Shown here: positions 24,489 to 32,976 of the stretch, piece by piece
How positions within the stretch are numbered: position 1 is the stretch's first letter
Layout of the letters: each line of letters starts with the position of its first letter
Assembly: GCF_020535245.1 (NCBI RefSeq)
Contig: NZ_CP084911.1
Coordinates: 597,001-661,000, forward strand
Reading direction: 5' to 3'
Length of the DNA: 64,000 nucleotides
Source: Asticcacaulis sp. AND118
GTDB lineage: Bacteria > Pseudomonadota > Alphaproteobacteria > Caulobacterales > Caulobacteraceae
The notes under the pieces: model-generated
Told to the model about the DNA's origin: nothing
The model's input: the letters and a program-made list of their open reading frames with translations, nothing else
Database searches by the model: none
Translations under genes and position numbers: made by a program

Positions 24489-25661
24489 GTGCACGATCCG
24501 CTGAACCTGACGCTTGCGCCCTACAGCGAAAATCACAGCCGGTCGCGCGGGCGCCTGTACAGCGAGCCGGACAGCCAGACGCGCACGGCTTTTGCGCGGG
24601 ATCGCGACCGGGTGATCCACTGCACGGCGTTCCGGCGGCTGAAGGGCAAGACGCAGGTGTTTGTGGCGGATAAGGGCGACTATTTCCGCACGCGCCTGAC
24701 GCATTCGATCGAGGTGTCGCAGGTGGCGCGGTCGCTGGCGCATACGCTGGGGGCCGATCAGGATCTGGCCGAGACCATCGCCCTGTCGCACGATCTGGGG
24801 CATTCGCCGTTCGGCCATGCGGGTGAGGACGAGTTGCACAAGATGATGGAGCCGTGGGGCGGCTTCGACCACAATGTGCAGACCTTCCGCATCGTGACGC
24901 GGCTTGAGCACCGCTATCCGGCATTCGAGGGGCTGAATCTGGCGTGGGAGACGCTGGAGGGCATCATCAAGCACAACGGGCCGGTGGCGCACAAGCTGGG
25001 CAAGCCGTCGTGGAAGGCCGTGGCCGATTTCAGCGACTTTTGGGATTTGCGGCCGGAGACCTATGCCTCGCTGGAGGCGCAGGTCGCCGCCATTGCCGAC
25101 GACATCGCCTATAATAATCACGATGTCGATGACGGGCTGCGGGCGGGGCTGTTCACGCTGGCCGATCTGCGCGAGATTCCGCTGATCGGGCCGGCGATTG
25201 CCGAGGTGGAGAAGGACTGGCCGCTGATCGACCAGAGATTACTGCGGCTGGAGGCCATCCGCCGCGTGATCGGCTTCATGATCCGCGACGTGTGTCAGGA
25301 GACCGAGCGCCGCCTGAAGGAAGACGGCATCCAGACCGCCGAGGATGTGCGCCGCGCCGGGCGTCAGATGGTGGCCTTTTCGCGCACGGTGAACGAGGAC
25401 CTGTCGCGGCTGCGGGCGTTTCTCTATGCGCGCATGTACAAGCACTATACGGTCAACCGCCACCGTTCACAGGCGCGGCGGGTGCTGGGCGAGCTGTTCA
25501 AGCTGTTCATGGAAGAGCCGGAAGTGCTGCCGCCCAACTGGTACGGGCGGGTGTGCACCAAGGACACCGAGACGCAGCGCGCCCGCGTCGTCTGCGACTA
25601 TATTGCCGGCATGACGGACGCCTTCGCCATCGAGCAGCACAAGCAGTTGTTCAGTATCTGA
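24489..25661 (+). CDS. dgt: Deoxyguanosinetriphosphate triphosphohydrolase-like protein
   Basis: dGTPase-like HD hydrolases cleave dNTPs to deoxynucleosides and triphosphate. The 390-residue protein has the metal-binding HD set: [16 protein letters not shown] near residue 71 (His), [17 protein letters not shown] near 98 (His-Asp) and a distal Asp in [15 protein letters not shown] near 203. The [13 protein letters not shown] start is typical of the alphaproteobacterial type. Translation begins at a GTG; no good Shine-Dalgarno precedes it. It is divergent from erpA across 129 nt. Confidence 0.92.
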   Translation: MHDPLNLTLAPYSENHSRSRGRLYSEPDSQTRTAFARDRDRVIHCTAFRRLKGKTQVFVADKGDYFRTRLTHSIEVSQVARSLAHTLGADQDLAETIALSHDLGHSPFGHAGEDELHKMMEPWGGFDHNVQTFRIVTRLEHRYPAFEGLNLAWETLEGIIKHNGPVAHKLGKPSWKAVADFSDFWDLRPETYASLEAQVAAIADDIAYNNHDVDDGLRAGLFTLADLREIPLIGPAIAEVEKDWPLIDQRLLRLEAIRRVIGFMIRDVCQETERRLKEDGIQTAEDVRRAGRQMVAFSRTVNEDLSRLRAFLYARMYKHYTVNRHRSQARRVLGELFKLFMEEPEVLPPNWYGRVCTKDTETQRARVVCDYIAGMTDAFAIEQHKQLFSI

Positions 25662-25695
25662 CTTCTCTTTCCTAGGCCGTGGCACAAGGGGGAGC

Positions 25696-26085
25696 TTACG
25701 ATTTGGGCTCCAGCAGGTCCCAGAGATTGCCGAATTTGTCCCTGAACACGGCGACCGTGCCATAGGGCTCATGCCGCGGAGCCTCGGTGAAAACCGCGCC
25801 TGCGGCAGCGAACCGCGCATGGTCGCGGGCGAAGTCGTCGGTGAAGAGGATCAGGAAGACCCGCCCGCCGGTCTGGTTGCCGATGGCGGCGCGCTGAGCG
25901 TCGTTGGAGGCCTTGCCTAGCAGCAGGCGGGTTTCGGTCGCGCCCGGCGGGGCGATCAGCACCCAGCGCTTGCCGCCGCCGAAATCGGTGTCCTCGATCA
26001 GGTCGAAGCCCAGCCCGTCGCAGTAATGAGCGATGGCCTCGTCGTAATCGGGCACGACAAGGGTAACGGCAGCAATGCGACTCAT
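25696..26085 (-). CDS. VOC family protein (glyoxalase/bleomycin-resistance fold)
   Basis: A 129-residue protein of one vicinal-oxygen-chelate module pair: IAAVTLVVPDYDEAIAHYCD at residues 3-22, a central GGKRWVLIAPP strand, and the C-terminal EPYGTVAVFRDKFGNLWDLLE metal-site strand with the usual Glu. Small VOC proteins of this type are mostly uncharacterised, some acting as lyases or dioxygenases. The ATG overlaps the stop of the diguanylate cyclase gene by 4 nt, so the two are cotranscribed; any functional link is unknown. Confidence 0.85.
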   Translation of the reverse strand: MSRIAAVTLVVPDYDEAIAHYCDGLGFDLIEDTDFGGGKRWVLIAPPGATETRLLLGKASNDAQRAAIGNQTGGRVFLILFTDDFARDHARFAAAGAVFTEAPRHEPYGTVAVFRDKFGNLWDLLEPKS

Positions 26086-26837
26086 CTGGAAGATTTCTTG
26101 ACCATGAACATGGCGGCGTCGGCTTCGGCGATCCATTCTTCGGCTGAGGCCTGACCGTCGTAAGCGCGCACGCCGAAGGAGCCCCCGACGCGCAGGTAAA
26201 GCCCCTGATGCTCGAACGTGCCGATATTCAGTTCGGCCTCCAGCTTCTGCGCCTTGATGCGCGCCACCGAGACGTCGGCGTGGCGCAGCAGGATGGCGAA
26301 TTCGTCACCGCCCAGACGCCCGACCGAGTCGCCTTCGCGGACATTGGCGTTGAGCATTTCAGCGATGTGGATCAGCGCCTTGTCCCCCGCCGCGTGGCCG
26401 TAGGTGTCGTTGATCGATTTGAAGCCGTCGAGATCGAGATAGACCAGACAGGCCGGGTCGCCATAGCGGCGGCTGTCGCCCATGGCGCGGCCCAGATCGC
26501 GCAGGAAGGCGCGGCGGTTGAGGGTCGGCGTCAGGACGTCGTGGTCGGCGTGGTGTTCGGCCAGGGCCACCTGCTCGCTCAGGGCCTTGATGTCGGCCTT
26601 GAGGCGGATATTTTCGCGGATCAGGCTGTCGATCAAAGCGCGGGCGGCAAAGGGCCATTCGTCGCCGGGGGCCGCGTCCGTCGCCGCGGGCGGGGGGGGC
26701 AGGGTCGCCGTCGCCACAGGTCTGGCGCCGCCGCCGAACTGGCTTTGCAGCAGGGCCTGCATGGACGCGGTCAGGTTGCCCGAAGGAGACGCGGGCGTCT
26801 CGGGATCGACGGAGGCTGAGGGCGGCATGGAGGTCAT
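26082..26837 (-). CDS. Diguanylate cyclase (GGDEF domain)
   Basis: This 251-residue protein makes cyclic di-GMP from GTP. An N-terminal, Pro/Ala-rich region (residues 1-65) leads into a short helix that could dimerise, then a GGDEF domain from about residue 97. The active site is intact (GRLGGDEFAILL near 173), and an RxxD inhibitory site (REGD) lies five residues before GGDEF, so product inhibition is expected. No membrane segment or sensor domain is visible, so activity is probably set by partner contacts through the N-terminus. It is cotranscribed with the VOC gene. Confidence 0.93.
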   Translation of the reverse strand: MTSMPPSASVDPETPASPSGNLTASMQALLQSQFGGGARPVATATLPPPPAATDAAPGDEWPFAARALIDSLIRENIRLKADIKALSEQVALAEHHADHDVLTPTLNRRAFLRDLGRAMGDSRRYGDPACLVYLDLDGFKSINDTYGHAAGDKALIHIAEMLNANVREGDSVGRLGGDEFAILLRHADVSVARIKAQKLEAELNIGTFEHQGLYLRVGGSFGVRAYDGQASAEEWIAEADAAMFMVKKSSR

Positions 26838-26950
26838 GCCCCTAGATTAGCGGCGTTTTGAGCGGGTGGCGAGCGCTATTTCCGTACACGCCCCTTGCGG
26901 CGGGGGACCATATCCTATAGTTCGCGGCCTTTCAGCTTTCGGAGGTGGGC

Positions 26951-27445
26951 ATGACCGCGTCGAAACCCAAGGTCGCCATTATCATGGGCTCGCGCTCGGA
27001 CTGGCCGGTCATGAAAAAGGCCGCCGAGGCGCTGGACGGGTTGGGCGTCGCCTACGAGTCGCGCGTCGTCTCGGCGCACCGCACGCCGGAACGCATGGTC
27101 GAATTCGCCAAGTCCGCCAAGTCCGAAGGGTTTCAGGTTATCATCGCCGGTGCCGGCGGCGCGGCGCACCTGCCGGGCATGACGGCTTCGCTGACGCCGC
27201 TGCCGGTGCTGGGCGTGCCGGTGCCGGTGCGCGACGGGCTGAAAGGCATCGATTCGCTTTTGTCGATCGTGCAGATGCCGGGCGGCGTGCCGGTCGGGAC
27301 TCTGGCGGTCGGGGAGGCGGGCGCCAAAAATGCCGGGCTTTTGGCGGCGCAGATCCTGGCCCTGTCCGATCCGGAACTGGCCGCGCGCGTCGAGGCCCTG
27401 CGTCAGGCGCAGACCGACAGCGTGCCGGATAGTGTTGAGGATTAA
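26951..27445 (+). CDS. purE: N5-carboxyaminoimidazole ribonucleotide mutase
   Basis: PurE class I converts N5-CAIR to CAIR in purine synthesis. The 164-residue protein has [12 protein letters not shown] at residues 10-21, the SAHRTPERM loop near 44 with the catalytic His, and the [11 protein letters not shown] motif near 68. GGAGG lies 5 nt before the ATG at 26951, which decides this start over a GTG 6 nt earlier. purK begins 4 nt past its stop. Confidence 0.96.
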   Translation: MTASKPKVAIIMGSRSDWPVMKKAAEALDGLGVAYESRVVSAHRTPERMVEFAKSAKSEGFQVIIAGAGGAAHLPGMTASLTPLPVLGVPVPVRDGLKGIDSLLSIVQMPGGVPVGTLAVGEAGAKNAGLLAAQILALSDPELAARVEALRQAQTDSVPDSVED

Positions 27446-27449
27446 GCGA

Positions 27450-28526
27450 TTGAAACCTCTGCCTTTAGGTTCAAAAATCGGTATTCTTGGCGACGGCCAG
27501 TTGGGGCGCATGTTGTCTCAGGCAGCCTCAAGGCTGGGCTTCAAGGTGGTGGTTTACGGGCCCGACGCGGAATCTCCGGCGGCCAGCGTCTCGGCGGTGT
27601 CCAAGGTGGCGCGCTACACGGACGAGGCGGCGCTGGATCGTTTCGCCGCGGCATCGGACGTCATCACGTTCGAGTTCGAAAACGTGCCGGTGACCTCGCT
27701 GGATTATCTGGTGTCGAAAGGCGCGAAGGTCGCCCCCAATGCGCGGGCGCTGGGTATCACGCAGGACCGCATCCTCGAAAAGAGTTTTGCGCGCAGCGTG
27801 GGCATCAGTACGGTCGATTTCTACGAGATCGACAGTCTTGAAGATCTTGAAAAAGCGATTGCGGTCAATGGATTGCCGGCGCTTTTGAAAACCCGCCGTG
27901 AGGGCTATGACGGTAAGGGGCAGGTGTGGATTCGCGCCGCCGAAGAGGCGAAGGCCGCTTTCGACAGCCTGAACGGCCGTGCGGCGATTCTGGAGGCCAG
28001 GGCCGATTTCCTGCGCGAAGTGTCGGTGATCGCGGCGCGCGGTTACGACGGCAGCGTGCGAACCTATCCGGTCGGTGAAAACCATCATGTCAGCGGCATT
28101 CTGTCGACGACGCTGGCCCCGGCAGAGCTGTCGGACACGCTGAAAACGAAGGCCGAGGCGATCGCGCAGAAGGTTCTGGAAGGCCTTGATTATGTGGGTG
28201 TTCTGGGCGTCGAGCTGTTTGTACTTGCGGGCGATGAACTGATCCTCAACGAGATCGCGCCGCGCGTGCACAATACGGGGCACTGGACGCAGGACGGCTG
28301 CCTCTGCGATCAGTTCGAGCAGCATATCCGTGCCGTGGCCGGCTGGCCGCTGGGCGATACGACGGCGCGTTTTCAGGTGGAAATGACCAACCTGCTGGGA
28401 CCGGACGTGCTGGCGTGGGAGGCCCTGTCGCAGGAGCCGGATTCGCGGCTTTATATATACGGCAAGGACGATCCCCGCGTCGGCCGCAAGATGGGCCATA
28501 TCAACCGGCTGAAGCAGACGCTGTAA
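27450..28526 (+). CDS. purK: N5-carboxyaminoimidazole ribonucleotide synthase
   Basis: PurK is an ATP-grasp enzyme that carboxylates AIR to N5-CAIR using bicarbonate. It starts with the family motif KIGILGDGQLGRMLSQAA, has KTRREGYDGKGQ near residue 148 (ATP-grasp loop), and LILNEIAPRVHNTGHW near 266 (metal ligands). The likely start is a TTG at 27450, with TGAGGA 7 nt upstream, giving 358 residues, the usual length. A GTG at 27432 is the alternative. It is paired with purE and followed by an inverted-repeat element. Confidence 0.94.
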   Translation: MKPLPLGSKIGILGDGQLGRMLSQAASRLGFKVVVYGPDAESPAASVSAVSKVARYTDEAALDRFAAASDVITFEFENVPVTSLDYLVSKGAKVAPNARALGITQDRILEKSFARSVGISTVDFYEIDSLEDLEKAIAVNGLPALLKTRREGYDGKGQVWIRAAEEAKAAFDSLNGRAAILEARADFLREVSVIAARGYDGSVRTYPVGENHHVSGILSTTLAPAELSDTLKTKAEAIAQKVLEGLDYVGVLGVELFVLAGDELILNEIAPRVHNTGHWTQDGCLCDQFEQHIRAVAGWPLGDTTARFQVEMTNLLGPDVLAWEALSQEPDSRLYIYGKDDPRVGRKMGHINRLKQTL

Positions 28527-28531
28527 GTTTT

Positions 28532-28687
28532 TTTAACCACGGAAAACACAGAAAGCACGGGAAGAAAACAAGTTGAGACCTCGGCGCGAAGCGCTACGCA
28601 ACCTGTTTGCTATACAGATAGGAAGAGCCCTTCGGGCACAGTCGATCCCGCAGCTTTTCCGTGCTTTCTGTGTTTTCCGTGGTTAAA
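28532..28687. repeat. Inverted-repeat-bounded element, copy 2 (perfect 29-bp arms)
   Basis: The left arm at 28532-28560 (TTTAACCACGGAAAACACAG then AAAGCACGG) is repeated exactly, inverted, at 28659-28687. The 98-nt interior holds CGGCGCGAAGCGC and AGAGCCCTTCGGGCACAGTC, resembling the interior of the element at 23636-23793. It lies between the convergent purK and COQ9-family genes and can fold into a long hairpin on either strand. The form suggests a MITE-like element that also serves as a terminator. Confidence 0.8.
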
Positions 28688-28692
28688 TTTCT

Positions 28693-29340
28693 TTAAGCGG
28701 CAGTTCCAAACCGCAGCTTGCCCAAAAATTCCACGGCCCCCAGCAGCGCGTCTTCGGGCTTTAGTGGCAGTTTCGCCTTGAACTTTTCGAAGGCCATCAC
28801 CTGATCGATATTGCGGGCGATCTGTTCGTGCTGAGCCTCCACACCTTGCGTCAGGCGCGTCATCAGCGCCGTAGCCAGAATCCCCGACACGATGGCGCGC
28901 TTGGAATAGTGGTTCTCGTCCAGTGCCTTGTCGCCCGCCTTGCGCCAGACGAGGTCAGCCGAGTCCCACAGAAGCCGGCGATAAAGCCCCAGATGCTGCG
29001 GCAGGCACAGATGCCCGATCAGGCGGTGCGTGGCGCGTTCGTTCTCCGCACCGGCGTCGATGCGGCGATTGAGCAGGAAGTCGATGCGTTCGCGCACCTT
29101 CATTGCCGCCAGTTGTACGTCCAGCCCTTCGGTTTCCAGCGCCGCATCGCCCTGACGCCACAGGATGGCGGCGATGTCCGACGGACCGTTGGGGCAGACC
29201 AGTTCGACCTCGGCGGCGTTGAGGCCGATTCGCGTGGCGGCGGCGCGCACGGTGACGCTCGTCAGGCCCAGTTCGGGCATGAGGTCGGCGCAGGTCGCGG
29301 CCAGAGACTGTTCGAGTTCGGCGATAGGATTAGGGCTCAT
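28693..29340 (-). CDS. COQ9 family protein
   Basis: COQ9 proteins help ubiquinone synthesis by binding lipid intermediates and supporting the Coq7 step; they have a TetR-like helical fold. The 215-residue protein has a TetR-like N-terminal half and the conserved family stretch YRRLLWDSADLVWRKAGD near residue 122, followed by NHYSKRAIVSGIL. The start at 29340 (MSPNPIAEL) is chosen over an upstream ATG that would add 12 basic residues. Its gene converges with purK. Confidence 0.85.
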   Translation of the reverse strand: MSPNPIAELEQSLAATCADLMPELGLTSVTVRAAATRIGLNAAEVELVCPNGPSDIAAILWRQGDAALETEGLDVQLAAMKVRERIDFLLNRRIDAGAENERATHRLIGHLCLPQHLGLYRRLLWDSADLVWRKAGDKALDENHYSKRAIVSGILATALMTRLTQGVEAQHEQIARNIDQVMAFEKFKAKLPLKPEDALLGAVEFLGKLRFGTAA

Positions 29341-29506
29341 GCGTTGCAGAATAGGCCCTCGCCCGCGCGACGCCAAGGCGAAATCGCACCTGCGGCAAAA
29401 CGCGGCGCTAATCGCTATGGCCGATAAATTTTAACAATAGGCGCGTTTTAAAAGGCTGTGCGGCTTGAATTGGGCGCGGGCTTGATGTAATGGCTTCGCC
29501 CACACG

Positions 29507-29528
29507 CCCGCAGACCACGGTTTGCGGG
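29507..29528 (+). promoter_or_regulatory. Hairpin in the rpsU leader region
   Basis: CCCGCAGACC and GGTTTGCGGG form a 10-base stem (one G-T pair) separated by two bases, about 110 nt before the S21 start. There is no T run directly after it. It could be an attenuator or autoregulatory element of rpsU, or the end of an upstream transcript; there is no plus-strand gene just before it. Confidence 0.35.
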
Positions 29529-29635
29529 CAGCTTGTTTTCACCCTCCGCCCTTTTATGGCCCGATCTTCAAAAGGGCGAGGCGGTCCGTCGATGGCTGCA
29601 TGGCCCGGCGGAACAGACAGAATGGAGAGATACCT

Positions 29636-29863
29636 CTGGTACAGATCTTTGTCCGCGACAACAACGTCGATCAGGCCCTGAAGGCTCTGAAGAAGAAGAT
29701 GCAACGTGAAGGCTCCTTCCGCGAAATGAAGCGTCACGTCCACTACGAAAAGCCCTCGGAAAAGCGCGCTCGCCAGCAGGCTGAAGCCGTTCGCCGCGCC
29801 CGCAAGCTGGCCCGCAAGCGCCTGCAACGCGAAGGCGGTGCGACCACGGGCCGCTCGAAGTAA
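29636..29863 (+). CDS. rpsU: 30S ribosomal protein S21
   Basis: S21 is a small basic protein that helps initiation by the 30S subunit. The conserved body [20 protein letters not shown] followed by a [19 protein letters not shown] block is unmistakable. In relatives the protein begins M-VQIF; here the codon before VQIF is CTG at 29636, with GGAGAG 6 nt upstream, so a CTG start is the best fit (75 residues). The nearest in-frame ATG, at 29600, would add a 12-residue N-terminal extension and has a poor upstream site. A strong terminator follows. Confidence 0.92.
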   Translation: MVQIFVRDNNVDQALKALKKKMQREGSFREMKRHVHYEKPSEKRARQQAEAVRRARKLARKRLQREGGATTGRSK

Positions 29864-29890
29864 GCCTTACGGACAACACCCGTTCGATAA

Positions 29891-29922
29891 AAGCGCCGGA
29901 GCCTCTCGCTCCGGCGCTTTTT
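29891..29922 (+). terminator. Rho-independent terminator of rpsU
   Basis: AAGCGCCGGAGC and GCTCCGGCGCTT form a 12-bp stem with a 5-nt loop, followed directly by T residues. It starts 27 nt past the rpsU stop. Confidence 0.9.
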
Positions 29923-29993
29923 GTATTTTTGGCGTTTTTTGCGTTGCAAAATCCGTGTCCGGCGGCATGAATGGCGGCATGTGGGGTAAACCG

Positions 29994-30389
29994 ATGAAAA
30001 ATCCAAAAGAGCACCAGCCGAACGAGGCCCTGATCGCCATCCGCACCATCGCCATGCCGGGCGACACCAATCCGGCGGGCGATATTTTCGGCGGCTGGCT
30101 GATGTCGCAGATGGACCTGGCCGCCGGCAATGTCGCCGCGCGCCGCGCCGTGGGCCGCGCCGCCACCATCGCCGTCGAAGGCATGACTTTTCACACGCCG
30201 GTGCGGGTGGGGGATGAGGTCTCGGTCTATGCCGAACTGCTCTCGACCGGCCGCACCTCGATGAAGATCCACGTACAGGCGTGGCGGCGGTCGCGCGACT
30301 CGGATGTGCGCATCAAGGTGACGGACGCCGATTTCACCTTCGTCGCCATCGACGAAAACGGAAATTCGCGTCCGTTGCCTTTGCCGTAA
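29994..30389 (+). CDS. Acyl-CoA thioesterase, hotdog fold (YciA-like)
   Basis: A 131-residue hotdog-fold protein with the YciA/BACH signature: RTIAMPGDTNPAGDIFGGWL near residue 15, with the catalytic Asp in the GDIFGGW turn, followed by QMDLAAGNVAARRAVGRA. Enzymes of this type hydrolyse a broad range of acyl-CoAs in the cytosol. Start at 29994 is chosen because GGGG lies 7 nt upstream; an ATG at 29967 would add nine residues. Confidence 0.88.
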   Translation: MKNPKEHQPNEALIAIRTIAMPGDTNPAGDIFGGWLMSQMDLAAGNVAARRAVGRAATIAVEGMTFHTPVRVGDEVSVYAELLSTGRTSMKIHVQAWRRSRDSDVRIKVTDADFTFVAIDENGNSRPLPLP

Positions 30390-30492
30390 GCCCAAATTCA
30401 TCCTGTGCGCGAACCTGGTTAAACCGTCATCATAAAGACGTTGACCAAAGCCGCGCGCCTTGTCATTTTCACCGCCTGTCAGGGAGGCGTAG

Positions 30493-31002
30493 ATGGCCAA
30501 GGCATCGGTGACGGACCGGCTCGTAGCCTGGTTTACCGTCTGGGACGAAGACAAGACGCGCAGCGTCCTCAATGTGACGCTGGCCGTGCTGACCGGCCTT
30601 TTGTTCGGCATGGTGCTCGACACCATCTTCCGTCAGGTCGGCAATTACATGTTCCCGCCGCCGCCGACCTTCGATATGGCCAGCGCCGAAGACATCGCGC
30701 AACTGCTCGATACGGTTCCGGCGGACGCCTATATCATCAAGCTCATTTCGTGGACGCTCGGCACGTTCGGCGGCGGTTATCTGGCGGTGCGTATGGCCAG
30801 GGTCGGCGCGTTTCCGGCGTGGATCACCGGCGTACTGCTGATGGCCAGCTACATGATCCATATGAGCCTTATCCCGCACCCCAACTGGGTCGTGCTGATC
30901 TGCCTGCCGTTGTGCGCGGTGTCGGCCTTCGCGGCGGGCCTGCTCGGCAACTTCATCCTCATTCAGCAGATGCGCCGCCGCGCCGCCAGCGAAGTCGCCT
31001 AA
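30493..31002 (+). CDS. Hypothetical inner-membrane protein
   Basis: A 169-residue protein with four predicted membrane segments, roughly at residues 25-44 (VTLAVLTGLLFGMVLD), 82-100 (IKLISWTLGTFGGGYLAV), 110-128 and 133-155, and a basic C-terminus (QQMRRRAA). GGGAGG lies 6 nt before the ATG. I do not recognise a named family. It converges with the secreted-protein gene that follows, sharing 4 nt at the stops. Confidence 0.8.
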   Translation: MAKASVTDRLVAWFTVWDEDKTRSVLNVTLAVLTGLLFGMVLDTIFRQVGNYMFPPPPTFDMASAEDIAQLLDTVPADAYIIKLISWTLGTFGGGYLAVRMARVGAFPAWITGVLLMASYMIHMSLIPHPNWVVLICLPLCAVSAFAAGLLGNFILIQQMRRRAASEVA

Positions 31003-31664
31003 GCCTTTTTGGGCTTGGCGTCGATCCTGAGCAGCACCGGGGCCTTGTCCAGCGTGATGCGCGCCGCGCCGGTGTGCGCCGACGGCTGAAACACGAGGCC
31101 GTCCTTGATCTTCGGCAGGGCCGTGGCCTTGCCGTCCGCTCCGATCGCCTGACCGCCCGTCGCCCCGACAAAGACCACCCGGTCGAGATGCGGCACGGCA
31201 AGGCTGGCCAGACCGGCCGCCTTCTTCGCCCCCGCATAGGCCTGATCGACGGCCATCTTCAGGTCCGCCGCCGCATAGCTCGTCGTCGCGGACAGGCTGG
31301 CGGCGATGATCAGGGTCAGGCTCATCTTGCTGCCGTCCGGCCGGGTCAGGCTTACCGGCGCCTTGGCCTTCAGCGCCGCCGCGGAAGGCAGGGGCGTCAG
31401 GGTGCCGTCCGCCGCCAGGCCGATCGGCGTCTCGCCATTGTGTTTCAGCACCAGCCGCAGGTCGGACGTCTTCGCGCCGCTGACCCCCAGCCTGTAGGCC
31501 AGCCGGAAGTGCGTGCGGTCCGTGGCGGGCAGGTTGAGATAGTTGAGCAGAAACGGGAACAGGTCCGTGCAGGGCATGTCCTTGGTTTCGGCGCGGGCCG
31601 CCGTAGCGGTCACGGCGAAGGCGGCGGCGGACAGCACCAGGCTGCGGCGATTGAACGATGACAT
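30999..31664 (-). CDS. Secreted hypothetical protein, paralogue of the gene at 31730
   Basis: A 221-residue protein with a Tat/Sec-type leader (NRRSLVLSAAAFAV) ending AARAE near residue 26. The mature part shares with its neighbour an N-terminal FPFLLNYLNLPATDR block, the RLVLKHNGET strand followed by DGTLTPLPS, and a C-terminal ARITLDKAPVLLRIDAKPK strand. The pattern suggests a periplasmic beta-rich domain. Function unknown. Gene duplication with the next gene is clear by eye, but identity is low. Confidence 0.8.
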   Translation of the reverse strand: MSSFNRRSLVLSAAAFAVTATAARAETKDMPCTDLFPFLLNYLNLPATDRTHFRLAYRLGVSGAKTSDLRLVLKHNGETPIGLAADGTLTPLPSAAALKAKAPVSLTRPDGSKMSLTLIIAASLSATTSYAAADLKMAVDQAYAGAKKAAGLASLAVPHLDRVVFVGATGGQAIGADGKATALPKIKDGLVFQPSAHTGAARITLDKAPVLLRIDAKPKKA

Positions 31665-31685
31665 GAAATCCCCCTCGAACGAAAA

Positions 31686-31711
31686 CGATCCCGAACCTTC
31701 GTTCGGGATCG
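31686..31711 (-). terminator. Terminator of the gene at 31730
   Basis: CGATCCCGAAC and GTTCGGGATCG form a perfect 11-bp stem with a 4-nt loop; read on the minus strand, a TTTT stretch follows. It separates the two paralogous secreted-protein genes, so they may be transcribed separately. Confidence 0.8.
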
Positions 31712-31729
31712 CGGCAAAATCACGGCGTT

Positions 31730-32455
31730 TTACTTCACCTGATTGTCGATGCCGATGCGCGAGGGCACGGCGTCGAAGGTGATGCTGACGGCACCGGGAT
31801 ATTCGGCCGGGGCCAGGTAGGGCGTTCCGCCGGGATAAGCGTCGTCGCGCGGCGATTTCGGCAGCGCCTTCTGGCTGCCGTCGGCCAGGGTGACGCGGGC
31901 ATTGCCGGAACCGACGAAGTAGAGGCGGTCGGGCTTGGGCTGGGTCAGGGCCAGCACGCCGCCGACCTTGCGCATGGCCGTATCGGCCTGTTGCACGGCC
32001 TTGGCCAGCGGGGCGACGGACATGGTCTTGGCCGGGGTTTCGGTGGCGAAGACGCGCACGCGCATCGACACGCCCTTTTCGGGGCCGGTCAGGACAATGC
32101 GGCCTCCACGCAATTGCGTCAGGGTCGGCAGCGGCGTGATGCGCCCGTCACCGGCGATGTTAAGCTTCTGGCTCTGGCCATTGTGCTTGAGGACGATGCT
32201 GGCCCCTTGCGTGCCGCCCTTGATCTTGAGGACGTAGGCGATGGTGATTTCATCGCGCTCGGACATGGGCAGGGCAAGGAATTTCGACAGGAAAGGGAAG
32301 GCCTGATCGGCAGCGACCTCGCGCTGCGTCTGCTGGGCGACGGCGGTTACGGGCAGCACGGCTGCAGCGACGGGCGTCAGGCACAGGGCAGCCGCCAGCA
32401 GGGCGGGCGTGGCGCGATTCACAAACATAGGCAGGTCCATCCTTCTACTCTTCAT
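31730..32455 (-). CDS. Secreted hypothetical protein, paralogue of the gene at 30999
   Basis: A 241-residue protein with a long hydrophobic leader (residues 10-40, ending AVAQQ) and a mature domain that aligns with its neighbour: AFPFLSKFLALPMSERDEI, then VLKHNGQSQKL, DGRITPLPT, and a C-terminal AVSITFDAVPSRIGIDNQVK strand. ATGs at 32440 and 32428 are alternative starts; 32428 would give the most usual signal peptide. Function unknown; probably periplasmic. Confidence 0.8.
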   Translation of the reverse strand: MKSRRMDLPMFVNRATPALLAAALCLTPVAAAVLPVTAVAQQTQREVAADQAFPFLSKFLALPMSERDEITIAYVLKIKGGTQGASIVLKHNGQSQKLNIAGDGRITPLPTLTQLRGGRIVLTGPEKGVSMRVRVFATETPAKTMSVAPLAKAVQQADTAMRKVGGVLALTQPKPDRLYFVGSGNARVTLADGSQKALPKSPRDDAYPGGTPYLAPAEYPGAVSITFDAVPSRIGIDNQVK

Positions 32456-32521
32456 TCTCTTCTAGCCTGAGCCTTTTACAAAAATAAGGCTGAACCGGAG
32501 ATGAAAGTTATCAGGACTGTA

Positions 32522-32944
32522 TCAGGAAGCCGGATGCCGGGCTTTCATCGTCTCATGCGCGGTGCGGATGATGTCGGTCAGCACGCCCCTGTCCACGTCG
32601 CTCAGGCGCTTGATGTACAGGCACCCCTTGCCGGTCGTGTGCTTGCCGAGGCGGGGCAGGTGTTCGGCCTGCTCCGGCGATTCGGCCAGCACATAGAGGG
32701 TCAGGGCAGCGCTGCGCGGGGAAAAACCGGTCAGCGGCCAGGTGACAGTCGCCTTCGGGTGGGTGGAGACGACGTAGCTGCCGTAGCCGATGATGGCCGG
32801 GCCCCACATGACCGGCGGCTCGCCCGTCACCTCGCTGAACAGGCGCAAAAGAGTGTGGGCGTCGGCGCGCATCTTTTCCGGGGCCTTCTCGTCGATAAAG
32901 GCGACGGGATCGGCGTCGGTGGGTTGCGTCTTGGGTTCGGCCAT
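32522..32944 (-). CDS. DUF1801 domain protein (YdhG-like)
   Basis: A 140-residue cytosolic protein with the DUF1801 pattern: an N-terminal helix block (DADPVAFIDEKAPEKM), the central VMWGPAIIGYGSYVV motif near residue 44, a LTGFSPRSAALTLYV strand pair, and GCLYIKRLSDVD near 106. The family is related in fold to frataxin/YjbR-like domains; no enzyme activity is established. Start at 32944 (MAEPKTQ) is preferred over an ATG 36 nt upstream. Confidence 0.82.
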   Translation of the reverse strand: MAEPKTQPTDADPVAFIDEKAPEKMRADAHTLLRLFSEVTGEPPVMWGPAIIGYGSYVVSTHPKATVTWPLTGFSPRSAALTLYVLAESPEQAEHLPRLGKHTTGKGCLYIKRLSDVDRGVLTDIIRTAHETMKARHPAS

Positions 32945-32976
32945 AGGCCACAGGATGGGTGCATAACGCGGTTTCG

